A DNA stretch of 64,000 nt from Plectonema cf. radiosum LEGE 06105 (GCF_015207665.1 NZ_JADEWL010000003.1:1-64000); one strand, 5' to 3'. Numbered from the stretch's first letter, positions 18,565 to 28,693 are shown. Notes: generated from the sequence alone by a model not told the origin. A program made the numbers and translations.

Positions 18565-18672
18565 TTAGGCTGTTTTTCCACAAAATATATCAATAAACCA
18601 CTTTCCTAAATTCAGAAATTCTGCATTTGTAGAATTGGTAAGACGCTCGATTTCTCTTTCAATCTTCGACAT
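18565..18672 (-). CDS. Possible 35-aa protein or gene fragment
   Basis: Short reading frame MSKIEREIERLTNSTNAEFL ending FIDIFCGKTA-stop. The amphipathic, charged N-terminus and balanced composition look protein-like, but there is no clear ribosome site. The frame stays open eleven codons upstream, so it may be the 3' end of a lost gene. I do not recognise it. Confidence 0.3.
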   Translation of the reverse strand: MSKIEREIERLTNSTNAEFLNLGKWFIDIFCGKTA

Positions 18673-18745
18673 AGCTTTTTTACTCAGCCTATAATTCCCA
18701 CGCTGAGCCTAGGAACAAGAAACTCCAAACTCCAAACTCAAACTT

Positions 18746-19636
18746 ATGACTACGGAAATTCAAACTTCTCCAAAAATTAAATCCCGAAATTCAGGACAAA
18801 ATTGGTTTCAAACTTTTGTATTATTAGCACCTGCTGGTATTTGGCTTTTATTATTATTAATACTACCAACACTGATAATTATTCAACTAAGTTTTGTCGA
18901 TGGAATTAAGCCTGGAGATATTGTTAATCCAACGGGTTTTGAGAACTATTTGCGTATATTTGATCCAATTAATTTACAGGTAATAAATCGCTCTTTAGTT
19001 TTAGCATTAGCAACTACAGTAATTTGTTTTGTGTCAGGCTTTCCCGTTGCTTTTTGGATTGCACGAATGGCACCAAAATCTTGGCGGAATTTACTACTTA
19101 TCGGTTTTATTTTACCTTTGTGGACTTCTTCACTACTTCGTTCTTATGCTTGGATTACGATTTTACGTCCTACAGGTTTACTTAATAGTGTATTAGCTTA
19201 TTTCAATTTACCAATTTTAGATTTACTTAATAGCTTATCAGCTGTATTAATTGGGATGAGCTATAATTTGCTGCCTTATATGGTTTTAATTTTATACGCT
19301 TCCCTGGAAAAACTAGATCAACGTTTGCTCGAAGCAGCATCCGATTTAGGAGCAAATTCTATACAGGTATTTTGGAAAGTAACCGTACCTCAAATTTTAC
19401 CCGGTATTGCTGCTGCTTCTATGCTGGTATTTATTACGGGATTAGGAGATTTTGTTAATCCGGAGTTACTCGGTGGTGCGTCGAGTATGACAGCAGCACG
19501 GTTAATTTACAATCAGTTTCTCGGAGCCGCTCAAAACTGGGGATTTGGTTCTGCGTTTAGTACAGTATTAATTTTGCTTGTCAGTATCGCCATCGCGTTT
19601 TTAATTAAGTTCGGTGACGCTAAACGCGATCGCTAA
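18746..19636 (+). CDS. potB: Spermidine/putrescine-type ABC transporter permease PotB
   Basis: Inner-membrane permease of a polyamine-type ABC importer, 296 aa with six hydrophobic segments (first near residues 26-50). The EAA loop that contacts the ATPase is EAASDLGANSIQVFWKVTVP near 208-227, with the family pattern E-A-A-x3-G. PTGFENYLRIFDP near 63 is typical of PotB. Normally it works with PotA (ATPase), PotC (second permease) and PotD (binding protein), none of which adjoin it here: upstream is the sbtAB island and downstream 365 bp to susA. A stretch of ACTCCAA repeats lies just before the ATG. Confidence 0.9.
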   Translation: MTTEIQTSPKIKSRNSGQNWFQTFVLLAPAGIWLLLLLILPTLIIIQLSFVDGIKPGDIVNPTGFENYLRIFDPINLQVINRSLVLALATTVICFVSGFPVAFWIARMAPKSWRNLLLIGFILPLWTSSLLRSYAWITILRPTGLLNSVLAYFNLPILDLLNSLSAVLIGMSYNLLPYMVLILYASLEKLDQRLLEAASDLGANSIQVFWKVTVPQILPGIAAASMLVFITGLGDFVNPELLGGASSMTAARLIYNQFLGAAQNWGFGSAFSTVLILLVSIAIAFLIKFGDAKRDR

Positions 19637-20001
19637 TTTTTTCGAGACAGTAGAGGGAATTATTAATTTAGTTTTAAATTAATTTAGATTTAATTTAGAT
19701 TTAATTTAGTTTTTAACAATCAAAATTTAGGGAAAATTTTTTTAAAAATCTCAATATTCCAGAACTGTTGAAGAAATGGGGTGATGAGCAAATAATTGTT
19801 TGAAAAGATACTCCATCAGCAGATTGATAACTGCTCACCGATTTGAAAGCTTCAAAAAAACACAAATATTGTACGTCTTTAGTTAGAGTACAAAAATCAA
19901 TTAATACGTTATGTGTAAAGATGTGAAAGGTTAAAAAGCACACTTAAAGCTTTTCCTTTGACAAATTTTTGATGAAAAATTCATCCTATCGGAGTTCAGG
20001 A
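19637..20001. other. Intergenic region before susA, 365 bp
   Basis: AT-rich, with TTAATTTAGATTTAATTTAG near-repeats at 19660-19710. No gene or RNA was recognised; it likely carries the susA promoter. Confidence 0.5.
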
Positions 20002-22422
20002 ATGTCAGAATTAATTCAATCAATTTTAGATAGCGAAGAAAAAAGCGATTTTCGGTCATTACTGAGTGATTTACGTCAACAAGAACACAGTTATTTGCTA
20101 CGTAATGAAATTGTTAATGCTTATAGTGAATTTTGTGCCAAAAATAAAAAATCAGATGAGTTTTATACAGGTTCAAACTTAAGTAAATTATTTTATTATA
20201 CTCAAGAAATTATTCGAGAAGAATCGAGTTTCTGTTTCATTATCCGTCCGAAAATTGCTTCTCAAGAAGTCTATCGCTTAACAGAAGACTTAAATATTGA
20301 GAATATGACGACAAAAGAATTATTGAATGTACGAGACCGTTTTGTAAATAAATATAATCCTCAAGAAGGCGATTTATTAGAATTAGATTTCGCTCCTTTT
20401 TATGACTATTCTCCGCAAATTCGTGACCCGAAAAATATCGGTAAAGGAGTAGAATTTCTCAACCGTTATCTCTCAAGCAAACTATTTGCAGACTCCAAAC
20501 AATGGCTGGAAAGTTTATTTAATTTTCTTCAACTGCACCAATATAGCGGCGTTCAACTACTAATAAATAGTAGTATAAAATCCCAACAACATCTTTCTCA
20601 ACAACTGAAAAAAGCCATAGACTTAGTTACTAATCGTCCCAAAGAAGAATCTTACGAAGATTTTCGCTTTCAATTACAAACCATGGGTTTTGAACCCGGT
20701 TGGGGTAACACCGCTGCTCGTGTTTTAGAGACTTTAAATATTCTCGATGAGTTGATGGATTCCCCAGATCCTCAAACTTTGGAAGCATTTATTTCTCGGA
20801 TTCCGATGATTTTTAAAATCGTCTTGGTGTCTTCCCACGGTTGGTTTGCTCAAGAGGGAGTTTTAGGTCGTCCGGATACCGGAGGTCAGGTAGTTTATGT
20901 TCTCGATCAAGCTAAAAGTCTGGAAATACAACTCCAAGAAGATGCACAACTTGCTGGTTTAGAATCACTAAATGTTGAGCCAAAAGTAATTATTTTAACT
21001 CGTCTGATTCCTAATAGTGATGGTACCTTGTGTAACCAACGTTTGGAGAAAGTCCACGGTACTCAAAATGCTTGGATTCTCAGAGTTCCTTTCCGGGAAT
21101 TTAATCCGAATATGACTCAAAATTGGATTTCTCGGTTTGAAATTTGGCCTTATTTAGAAACTTATGCTGTTGATGCAGAAAAAGAACTGTTAGCGGAGTT
21201 TCAAGGTAGACCAGATTTAATTGTTGGTAACTATACTGATGGTAATTTAGTTGCATTTCTACTATCGCGTCGTTTAAAGGTGACTCAATGTAATGTTGCT
21301 CATGCTTTGGAAAAATCAAAATATCTGTTTAGTAATTTATACTGGCAAGATTTAGAAGATAAGTATCATTTTTCCTTACAATTTACTGCCGATTTAATTG
21401 CCATGAATGCTGCCAACTTTATTGTTAGCAGCACTTATCAAGAAATTGTGGGAACGCCGGATAGTGTAGGACAGTATGAATCATATCAATGTTTTACCAT
21501 GCCCGATTTGTATCATGTGGTAAATGGAATTGAACTGTTTAGTCCCAAGTTTAATGTAGTACCACCGGGGGTTAATGAGAGTTGCTTTTTTCCTTATACA
21601 AGAAAAGAGGAACGTGTTGAGAGCGATAGACAAAGATTAGAAGAAATGCTTTTTACTTTGGAAGATTCGACTCAAGTATTTGGTAAACTTGATGACCCAA
21701 ACAAATGCCCTTTATTTTCAATGGCACGTTTGGATCGAATTAAAAATATGACAGGTTTAGCAGAATGTTTTGGTCAGAGTCTGGAATTACAAAAGCATTG
21801 TAATTTAATTTTGGTAGCCGGTAAATTGCGTGTTGAAGAGTCGGGGGATAACGAAGAACGCGACGAAATTATCAAGCTTTATAATGCGATTGAAAAATAT
21901 AATCTTTATGGAAAGATTCGCTGGTTGGGAGTGCGTTTATCCAAAGCTGATTCTGGTGAAGTTTACCGAGTCATAGCTGATCGTCAAGGAATATTTGTTC
22001 AACCTGCTTTGTTTGAAGCTTTCGGTTTAACGATTTTAGAAGCGATGATTTCGGGATTACCAACTTTTGGAACCCAATTTGGCGGACCTTTAGAAATTAT
22101 TCAGGATAAAGTAAATGGATTTTATATTAATCCAACTAATCTAGAGGAGACAGCCAGCAAAATATTAGATTTTGTCACTAAATACAAACAAAATCCTCAT
22201 TATTGGCAGGAAATTTCTCAAGCTGGTATTAACAGAGTTTATAGTACTTATACCTGGAAAATTCACGTTAATAAGTTGCTAAGTTTAGCGCGAATTTATG
22301 GCTTCTGGAATTTTACTTCTAAAGAACAACGAGAAGATTTGTTGCGCTACCTTGAATCATTATTTTACTTAATGTACAAGCCAAGAGCGCAACAACAACT
22401 CCAACAACATCAATACCGCTAA
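20002..22422 (+). CDS. susA: Sucrose synthase
   Basis: Retaining GT4-family enzyme that interconverts sucrose plus ADP/UDP with ADP/UDP-glucose plus fructose. In filamentous cyanobacteria it acts mainly in sucrose breakdown, linking to polysaccharide synthesis and heterocyst carbon supply. Regulatory N-terminal half, then GT-B domains starting near IVLVSSHGWF and GRPDTGGQVVYVLDQA; the donor-site E-x7-E motif lies in FEAFGLTILEAM. I chose ATG 20002 (MSELIQSILDSEEK) because GGAG at 19991-19994 sits 7 bases before it and relatives start this way; ATG 19972 and TTG 19969 are upstream alternatives. About 806 aa, normal length. Confidence 0.96.
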   Translation: MSELIQSILDSEEKSDFRSLLSDLRQQEHSYLLRNEIVNAYSEFCAKNKKSDEFYTGSNLSKLFYYTQEIIREESSFCFIIRPKIASQEVYRLTEDLNIENMTTKELLNVRDRFVNKYNPQEGDLLELDFAPFYDYSPQIRDPKNIGKGVEFLNRYLSSKLFADSKQWLESLFNFLQLHQYSGVQLLINSSIKSQQHLSQQLKKAIDLVTNRPKEESYEDFRFQLQTMGFEPGWGNTAARVLETLNILDELMDSPDPQTLEAFISRIPMIFKIVLVSSHGWFAQEGVLGRPDTGGQVVYVLDQAKSLEIQLQEDAQLAGLESLNVEPKVIILTRLIPNSDGTLCNQRLEKVHGTQNAWILRVPFREFNPNMTQNWISRFEIWPYLETYAVDAEKELLAEFQGRPDLIVGNYTDGNLVAFLLSRRLKVTQCNVAHALEKSKYLFSNLYWQDLEDKYHFSLQFTADLIAMNAANFIVSSTYQEIVGTPDSVGQYESYQCFTMPDLYHVVNGIELFSPKFNVVPPGVNESCFFPYTRKEERVESDRQRLEEMLFTLEDSTQVFGKLDDPNKCPLFSMARLDRIKNMTGLAECFGQSLELQKHCNLILVAGKLRVEESGDNEERDEIIKLYNAIEKYNLYGKIRWLGVRLSKADSGEVYRVIADRQGIFVQPALFEAFGLTILEAMISGLPTFGTQFGGPLEIIQDKVNGFYINPTNLEETASKILDFVTKYKQNPHYWQEISQAGINRVYSTYTWKIHVNKLLSLARIYGFWNFTSKEQREDLLRYLESLFYLMYKPRAQQQLQQHQYR

Positions 22423-22438
22423 ATGGCTAAATAATTGT

Positions 22439-23185
22439 TTATATGATTATTACAGACTCGGCGAAATTCCCTCTAAAGCTTCTTTGCCAAGGATAAACTG
22501 GCTGGTTGCTATAATTAGGAATTTCCATCGGGTCTCTTTCTGTATGGAATGCAGCATATCTGGTCAATTCTTGCCAAGTCCGAGGTCCAACTATCCCATC
22601 TGCTCCTAATCGTCGATGTTCTTGAAAGGCTTTTACTGCTGTTTCTGTAAATACATCAAACCTTCCAGTTATTCCTACATTATAACGATTGTAAGTTAAC
22701 AGCGTTTGCAAAACTCGCACAGCATCACCAGTATGACCATAACGCAAAATTGGTAACTGTTCACCTCGATAATACTGAGCTAGTAAACGTTGCTCTAAAT
22801 TGTCATCTGTCTTTTGTGGTATATCCCATTGTTTTCTAAGATTAAGTCCGAGACTTCTCTCTGAGAAAGTTAAAGATTTGCCATTCATAGAATAGTCTTT
22901 TAATACAGCAGAAAAATTTTCTTTTCTCTCAAGCCTGTTGATTGAACTATAAGAACTTTGCCAGGAAATTTTGCTTCGGCTATCTTTAGGTATCTTTTGA
23001 TACTTTACTTTTAACGCGGGCAAGTTGGATTTATCACTAGTCTGAGCCATAGAGCCAGGTAAACGCTGATTTATTAAACGTTGCTGAGCCTTCTCTAGAT
23101 TGATTCTAAATACAGTTGATAATGTAGGCAGAAACGGTTGCCCCTGCGTTATAAAGGTTGCCACCAGCAAACCCAGTACGGTCAT
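22439..23185 (-). CDS. Peptidoglycan-binding-domain protein (PG_binding_1)
   Basis: 248 aa. A hydrophobic N-terminus (MTVLGLLVATFITQG) is followed by a low-homology polar region to about residue 140. Then comes a PG_binding_1 three-helix domain: LPILRYGHTGDAVRVLQTLL, ITGRFDVFTETAVKAFQEH and ADGIVGPRTWQELTRY. It is probably secreted or membrane-tethered and bound to cell wall, with no catalytic domain. A strong ribosome site AGGAGGT precedes ATG 23185. The next gene, 145 bp upstream, is a paralogue with the same N-terminal pattern and domain, so they are a tandem pair. Ends convergently 16 bp from susA. Confidence 0.85.
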   Translation of the reverse strand: MTVLGLLVATFITQGQPFLPTLSTVFRINLEKAQQRLINQRLPGSMAQTSDKSNLPALKVKYQKIPKDSRSKISWQSSYSSINRLERKENFSAVLKDYSMNGKSLTFSERSLGLNLRKQWDIPQKTDDNLEQRLLAQYYRGEQLPILRYGHTGDAVRVLQTLLTYNRYNVGITGRFDVFTETAVKAFQEHRRLGADGIVGPRTWQELTRYAAFHTERDPMEIPNYSNQPVYPWQRSFRGNFAESVIII

Positions 23186-23330
23186 CTACTTGACCTCCTA
23201 ATACCTACACTACTTATGACATTATCATAAGTTTACATCCGGAAATTCTCTTGACTTTAATGTAGTATATATCACCTTTAAGCTAACTCGTTTAACAGTA
23301 TGATGCAAAGTATTTCCCACGACATTATTT

Positions 23331-24038
23331 TTACCTTGTCAATTCTTGCCAAGTTTGTAGTCCAACTACACCATCTATAGTTAAATTCCGTTTAGTTTGG
23401 AAAGCTTTTACAGCAATTTCTGTAAGAGCGCCGAAATTTCCATCAACTCTAATGGGATAGCCATTGACTAATAACAGTCGTTGCAACACTCTAACGGACA
23501 AACCGGAAGAACCAAAACTCAAGATTGGTAAGTTTTGATTGTAGCTACTAGAAACCCTTCCTGAATTAACTTGTCTTGGTTGTTTAAAACCTCCTGCCTG
23601 GATCTGTTTGAGTTGAGGAGTATTTTGTATTCCCTCAGCTAAACTAGATGGAGAAGTTGAAGGCAATATAATTTTATTAGTTGTAGTTGCTTGTAGCGAA
23701 TTATTGACTAAAGATTGTTTTAAAATAATTGGCTGTTTTTTTTGAGAAATATAACCTCCTTTTAAGTGGCAACAATCAACAGATTCAATTCTATGTCTAA
23801 TTTTTCTAAGTATATTTTCATTTTTTTGTAAAGTTACTTTTGAAGCAATTGGAATTACATTTGATTGAATAAATTCTGGTGGTGTAATGCGAGCAGGAGT
23901 GATTAAACCAGTTGATTGAATAAGATTTGATTCTTTAACACTAAAATCAAGCTCGACTGCTGTTTGATTAAATAAATAAGGCACAGATGGATGTCCTGTT
24001 GTTAGGGCAGTCGTTATCAGCAAGCCAATATCATTCAT
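23331..24038 (-). CDS. Peptidoglycan-binding-domain protein, paralogue
   Basis: 235 aa, same architecture as the 22439-23185 gene. N-terminal MNDIGLLITTALTTGHPSVP aligns with MTVLGLLVATFITQGQPFLP of its neighbour. A divergent polar linker of about 130 residues follows, then one PG_binding_1 domain (LPILSFGSSGLSVRVLQRLL ... DGVVGLQTWQELTR), which ends the protein. A likely wall-binding exported protein. The shared N-terminus suggests tandem duplication followed by rapid change of the linker. Confidence 0.82.
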   Translation of the reverse strand: MNDIGLLITTALTTGHPSVPYLFNQTAVELDFSVKESNLIQSTGLITPARITPPEFIQSNVIPIASKVTLQKNENILRKIRHRIESVDCCHLKGGYISQKKQPIILKQSLVNNSLQATTTNKIILPSTSPSSLAEGIQNTPQLKQIQAGGFKQPRQVNSGRVSSSYNQNLPILSFGSSGLSVRVLQRLLLVNGYPIRVDGNFGALTEIAVKAFQTKRNLTIDGVVGLQTWQELTR

Positions 24039-25261
24039 GGTATTTCATTTTACTAATACCCATATTTTCTTTACACAGAGTTTCCTACTGTTCTTCCGGA
24101 AAACTGCGTACTTGTACTTAAAAAACAAGTCACTCTCCGTTTTGATTTTCAATTAATCCCACTGATGAATCTGGAGGTTGAAAAATTTGACTATCTCCGC
24201 ATTTTATGAAAAATGAGGATGATCAAAAAATTCTGTAAGTCAGAAATCAACTGTCTTACTTTAAACTTAGACCCCTGACATTCCTCCTAGGTTGCTAAAC
24301 CTGGATTTCTCACAAGTAAGTGGTAAGCGTTGAGTGGCGGATTGATTTTCCCACTACTCACTCCAACTTCCTTCTTGTTTGTGAGAAATGCGGGTAAAGC
24401 CCATTTAGCTAAAACCGAATGAATTGTTCGTGGGAGAACTTTTTTTGCACGCTAGCGTAGTCTCCTTAAAATTTAAAATTTAAAATTAGTTTGGTTATTC
24501 TTCTCAAAAACAGGAATGGCTCTACTGTACCTTGATGCGCGTCAGATAGATGCAAGCGCGAATATAAATCAAACATTTTTCTCTATATTAAGAATGCAAA
24601 ATACTAAAAATTCAAACACAAATATAAACGACATGGATTTTTTAAACTTCATGTTTACCATTCGCTTTAAACTCAACATCTGAATTTTATGAGCATTTGT
24701 GTAATTGTAATCTGCAACCAAGTTACAGAACTGTAATTCCTGTTACCCACTACAAAATCTGTCACAATCTATCTTGAATTTACAAAAAATAGTGCTTGAC
24801 AATATCTTTTATACTTGTAGATTGTTTTCTGTCAGAAAATAATCTACAAGATAATCCCAAAGTATTAGGCAAATAAACTTACCATTAAGTACATAGATGT
24901 AATTTAGATAAATTAGTGCCTGAAATTAATATATACACAAATATAAACATTAAAACTCACTTCTAATCCTTTTGTTTCCTTGGTAAAGGGATGCCGCAGT
25001 CAAGGTGAGGTATTATATCTAATTACCTCCATATATGACACCTTTAACTTTTTATTTTGTAGCTCATTTAACTACAAAGTTATTTAATTTAAGTGCAAAT
25101 ACTAATCAAAAGTATTTATAAATCAACAAAATATTTATCACAGTGCTATCAAAATTTACCAGTTTTTTTAATTACTTTGAATCACCGTATTCTTTACATA
25201 ATTAATGCAAATGTTCGGGAATAAATTAGTAAACTGTAACATTTGTCAGCCCATACTATAA
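24039..25261. other. Intergenic region, 1.2 kb
   Basis: Holds a 56-bp dispersed repeat at 24300-24355 (CCTGGATTTCTCACAAGTAA...), also present at 32137-32199, and then about 800 bp of AT-rich sequence. No ORF or RNA gene that I can support was seen. The size leaves room for regulatory RNA. Confidence 0.55.
24300..24355. repeat. CCTGGATTTCTCACAAG dispersed repeat, copy 1
   Basis: CCTGGATTTCTCACAAGTAAGTGGTAAGCG... to TTGATTTTCCCACT. The copy at 32137-32199 differs by a 7-bp duplication (GTAAGCG) and one substitution. Confidence 0.85.
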
Positions 25262-26200
25262 TTAACTTTCAAGCAAACTGATTAACAAAACTTTGGATGT
25301 AAAGGGAGAATCACGACGCAAAATTTTAATTAGATAAATAATTTGATGAAATTGCTGCATTTCTCCGCGATCGCGATAATATTCAGCAGCTTGCAGAAAA
25401 TCCTCCCACGCTTGTTGTTGTCTACCATCTTTATAAAGAGCGAAACCTCTGCCAACGTATGCTGCACCTTGGTTGCGGTTGCGTTGAATTGATTCGGTAA
25501 AATCAGCAATCGCTTGCTGATATTTTTTTAGCTCGCGAAAAGCATAACCCCGATTGCAATAAAAACTCGCATCTGCGATATCATTTGAAATTGCTTGAGA
25601 AAAATAGGCGATCGCTAAATCAAATTCTTTGAGTTGTAGATAAGCTACACCCAATTCGTTGTGTATTGTGGCAATATCATGAGTATTTGTCTGAGATATC
25701 AGTTCTAAGGCTTTTTTATAGTCGCTGATGGCTTTTTGATAGCTTTCTTGCTCAAAATATGCCAAACCTCTATCGTAATAGGCTCGGAAGTCTGAAGGGT
25801 AAGTTCCCAGAAAGTAATTAAAATCCGCGATCGCTGCTGCGGTTAAGTGTAACTTATAATACGCAAAGCCGCGATTTAGATAAACTTCAAATAACTGCGA
25901 ATTTTGTTCAATGGCTGTATTACAATCGGCGATGGTGTGCTGATAATCTGATAAATGTAAGTAAGCAAAACAACGATTGTAATAAGCTTTAGCGTAATTA
26001 GGATTAATCTCAATTGCTTGAGTAAAATTATCAATCGCTGCGGTGTATTTATTACTTTCGAGTTGTGCTACTCCTAATTGAAATAACTCCAATTCTTTCG
26101 AGCCACCCTGGTTTAATGCCAAAGCCTCAGTTTGAAATGAAAATACCATCAGTATAATAACCACAACCAAACTGAGAAAAATTTGGGAAAACCTATTCAT
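25262..26200 (-). CDS. Secreted TPR-repeat protein
   Basis: About 312 aa: signal peptide (MNRFSQIFLSLVVVIILMVFSF..., cut near AEALA) followed by about seven tetratricopeptide repeats of the cyanobacterial type, e.g. YAKAYYNRCFAYLHLSDYQH, FRAYYDRGLAYFEQESYQKA and ASFYCNRGYAFRELKKYQQA. Likely a periplasmic or lumenal protein-interaction scaffold; partner unknown. ATG at 26200 (MNRFSQ) was preferred to the TTG three codons upstream. It is upstream-adjacent to the cytochrome gene on the same strand but separated by 146 bp, so co-transcription is uncertain. Confidence 0.8.
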   Translation of the reverse strand: MNRFSQIFLSLVVVIILMVFSFQTEALALNQGGSKELELFQLGVAQLESNKYTAAIDNFTQAIEINPNYAKAYYNRCFAYLHLSDYQHTIADCNTAIEQNSQLFEVYLNRGFAYYKLHLTAAAIADFNYFLGTYPSDFRAYYDRGLAYFEQESYQKAISDYKKALELISQTNTHDIATIHNELGVAYLQLKEFDLAIAYFSQAISNDIADASFYCNRGYAFRELKKYQQAIADFTESIQRNRNQGAAYVGRGFALYKDGRQQQAWEDFLQAAEYYRDRGEMQQFHQIIYLIKILRRDSPFTSKVLLISLLES

Positions 26201-26346
26201 GTTAATCAAAAAATAGTGGGTTAGGAAAAAAGGCTAATACATAATTAATGGTTAATAGCAATTATTTTCGTACTAGTCTATACGAAACAACCACTATTAA
26301 CCACTAAATTTTCTAATAATGTTTATCAGAATTTCAAGCTAAATTT

Positions 26347-26862
26347 TTACCAACCTTTATCAGCTTGAGCTAAAACATATTCAGCAAGCTGTTCAATCTG
26401 TTCGCTAGATAAACGTTTGCCAAAAGCAGGCATTGCATTCTTACCATTAGTTACCTGATAAACAATTGCCTCTTTAGAATACATATCGTACTTTTCTAGA
26501 GCTTCTTTTTTCAAAGTTTTCTGTGCATTAACTAAATTTCCTCCACCTGCATGACAAGCTGCACAATTTTGTGTGAACAATTTAGCACCTTGCTCATGAG
26601 AAACAGCCATAACCACAGGTTTTACTACCGATTCTTGTTCGGAAGTAACTTCTACAGACGCAACAGCAGGCTTTTCTTCAGCAACTTTGGCAATTTCAAC
26701 AGGCTCAGCAACTGTCTTAGTTTTCTCAACAACTTTGGTGACTTCCACAGGAGCAACTTGTTCAACACTTGGAGCAACCGTTGCTTGAGTTTCCTCACCA
26801 CAAGCATAGGTGAAAAACAATAAAGGTATCACCAAAAACACAATAGATAGTATTTTTTTCAT
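26347..26862 (-). CDS. Lipoprotein cytochrome c (c6-like)
   Basis: 171 aa. The N-terminus is a lipoprotein signal with lipobox FTYA-Cys21. A linker of about 65 residues is made of repeated V-E-V/I-T/A-K-V and V-A-E-x-P units. The last 85 residues are a class I cytochrome c: haem site CAACH at 100-104 and axial Met144 in NAMPAFG, ending [11 protein letters not shown] as in cytochrome c6 (PetJ). Ordinary PetJ is a soluble lumenal carrier with a cleaved Sec signal. Here the haem domain would be tethered to a membrane by a lipid and a flexible arm. An AGGA lies 9 bases before ATG 26862. Role in electron transfer inferred; partner complex unknown. Confidence 0.85.
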   Translation of the reverse strand: MKKILSIVFLVIPLLFFTYACGEETQATVAPSVEQVAPVEVTKVVEKTKTVAEPVEIAKVAEEKPAVASVEVTSEQESVVKPVVMAVSHEQGAKLFTQNCAACHAGGGNLVNAQKTLKKEALEKYDMYSKEAIVYQVTNGKNAMPAFGKRLSSEQIEQLAEYVLAQADKGW

Positions 26863-27119
26863 AGATTTTTTCCTGTAATCAACCCAACCTTATTTACCTT
26901 TTGCACAGTCAAGCTTATCGTTAAATATACGGATATTAAATGACAATAATATACAAATTTTCCAAAAACTAAGCATCAAAATCAAAAATCAACAGTTGAT
27001 AATTGTCAATTGGTAATTTGCCGCCCATTTCCATCTCCTTAGCAAAGAGTTTACAGGTTGACAAACATAGTCATAACGACTACGCTTAAGGAGTTGAATT
27101 TATCTTCATAGTTTTATTT

Positions 27120-27854
27120 ATGTTGCCTAACAAAGAAGGACAAAAAGTTCCTAACGTCACATTCCGAGTTCGCGAGAACAATGATTGGAAAAATATCACC
27201 ACAGATCAATTATTCAAAGGTAAAACTGTGGTTGTCTTTTCTTTACCCGGAGCGTTTACTCCAACTTGTTCCTCAACGCACTTACCAGGATATAACGAAC
27301 TGGCTCCAGTTTTCAAAGAAAATGGCGTAGACGATATTATTTGTATTTCGGTAAATGATTCCTTCGTGATGAACGAATGGGCGAAAGACCAAGAAGCGGA
27401 GAATGTAACTTTAATACCCGACGGTAACGGTGAATTTTCTGATGGAATGGGAATGCTAGTTGATAAAACCGACTTAGGTTTTGGTAAGCGTTCCTGGCGT
27501 TATTCCATGCTTGTCAAGGATGGTGTAATTGAGAAAATGTTCATCGAGCCAGAAGAGCCAGGAGACCCCTTCAAGGTATCCGATGCAGATACAATGCTTA
27601 AGTATATTAATCCCCAAGCTGCAAAGCCCCAAGGCGTTTTCATGTTTTCTAAAGAAGGTTGTCCTTTCTGCGCTCGTGCTAAAGAGATATTAAAAAATCA
27701 AGGCTTAGTTTACGAAGAAATTACCTTGAACAGAGATTTCAATACTCGTGGTTTAAGAGCTGCGACAGGTGCAACTACGGTTCCTCAAGTGTTTATCGAT
27801 GGTAAATTAATTGGAGATTCGGAAGCTGTAGCTGCACACTTTGGGGTTAAATAA
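27120..27854 (+). CDS. Peroxiredoxin-glutaredoxin fusion (Prx5/Grx hybrid)
   Basis: 244-aa fusion that reduces hydroperoxides using glutathione. Residues 1-160 are a Prx5-type peroxiredoxin with the peroxidatic Cys50 in [16 protein letters not shown]. Residues 170-244 are a glutaredoxin with active site Cys181-Pro-Phe-Cys184 and the GSH-binding TVPQVFIDG and GDSEAV segments. The Grx domain regenerates the Prx domain in cis, as known for Prx5-Grx hybrids in several bacteria. It diverges from the cytochrome gene with a 257-bp gap. Length and order are normal for the hybrid family. Confidence 0.93.
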   Translation: MLPNKEGQKVPNVTFRVRENNDWKNITTDQLFKGKTVVVFSLPGAFTPTCSSTHLPGYNELAPVFKENGVDDIICISVNDSFVMNEWAKDQEAENVTLIPDGNGEFSDGMGMLVDKTDLGFGKRSWRYSMLVKDGVIEKMFIEPEEPGDPFKVSDADTMLKYINPQAAKPQGVFMFSKEGCPFCARAKEILKNQGLVYEEITLNRDFNTRGLRAATGATTVPQVFIDGKLIGDSEAVAAHFGVK

Positions 27855-28076
27855 ACCTTCTAGCTTCTAATAAATTGTGGGATGGGCATCCCTGCCCGTC
27901 CGAATCTGCCTCATAAAGATGAAATATGCTGTAACTAATTTTTCTGTATCGATTCCCTATATTGATTAATCTTAATTTTTTCTTAATTTAGTGAAAAATA
28001 TATATTGAAACACATTTAGTTTTTTCGTAAATGTGTTAAACAAGTGATAGTGAGTGGAAAATATTAACAAAAATTG

Positions 28077-28412
28077 ATGCTTGATTTTAATACAATAACC
28101 GAGTTTTCCCGCAACCACTGTGTAACTATTTGTGCCTTTTTGGTTCCAGCAAATCTAATCACTACATTGTCAACAATGGTTCTTGCTGCGCTTCATCGTC
28201 CATTGTCTCAAGTTTTGCAATCAGCAGCAATTGCTACCTTTTTTGCACTAACAATGATTTTGCACGTTTACACCTGGTTCATGATTGGTGTTGTACAGCT
28301 TCCGACTTATATTTTGTTGTGGTTGTCAATTACCTGTTTATTCAGCAATTTAGGGGCAATTTTATTTCAAAGGCGTTATATTCGGGCTTATTATTTTACT
28401 GAAAATAGATAA
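28077..28412 (+). CDS. Small integral membrane protein, unknown
   Basis: 111 aa with three to four hydrophobic segments (about 13-38, 45-70 and 74-95), a short polar N-terminus (MLDFNTITEFSRNH) and a basic C-terminus (FQRRYIRAYYFTENR). I do not recognise a named family. ATG 28077 was preferred to the overlapping TTG 28074. It stands alone between the Prx-Grx gene and murF. GGTTAAAGG tandem repeats begin six bases after the stop. Confidence 0.6.
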   Translation: MLDFNTITEFSRNHCVTICAFLVPANLITTLSTMVLAALHRPLSQVLQSAAIATFFALTMILHVYTWFMIGVVQLPTYILLWLSITCLFSNLGAILFQRRYIRAYYFTENR

Positions 28413-28693
28413 TCAGGTTAAAGGTTAAAGGTTAAAGGTTGGTAATAAAGAACTGTTAACTCCTAATTCCTAACTCTAACTCTGGATAGGGTGGCATTAA
28501 GGCAAAGTTAAAAATATCAAAAAAATAGTTTTAGAGTTGAGCTAGAGCCTTAATAGCTCATATTTAACTTTAGCGTTTTTCAAAGCTTTTTTCTCAAACA
28601 ACCGAGATTAATAACCTAATTGGAGTCCCACTTGAAGTCGAAAAACTCCTAACTCTTAACCTCTAACCTTAAACCTTTGACCTTAAACCTTTA

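Noticed and set aside
19713-19943. 76-codon minus-strand frame before susA
   Set aside because: Cys/Phe/Ser-rich without a ribosome site or recognisable pattern, in the expected susA promoter region.
28130-28402. Overlapping plus-strand frame within the 28077-28412 gene
   Set aside because: Cys/Ser-rich shadow of the hydrophobic reading frame.
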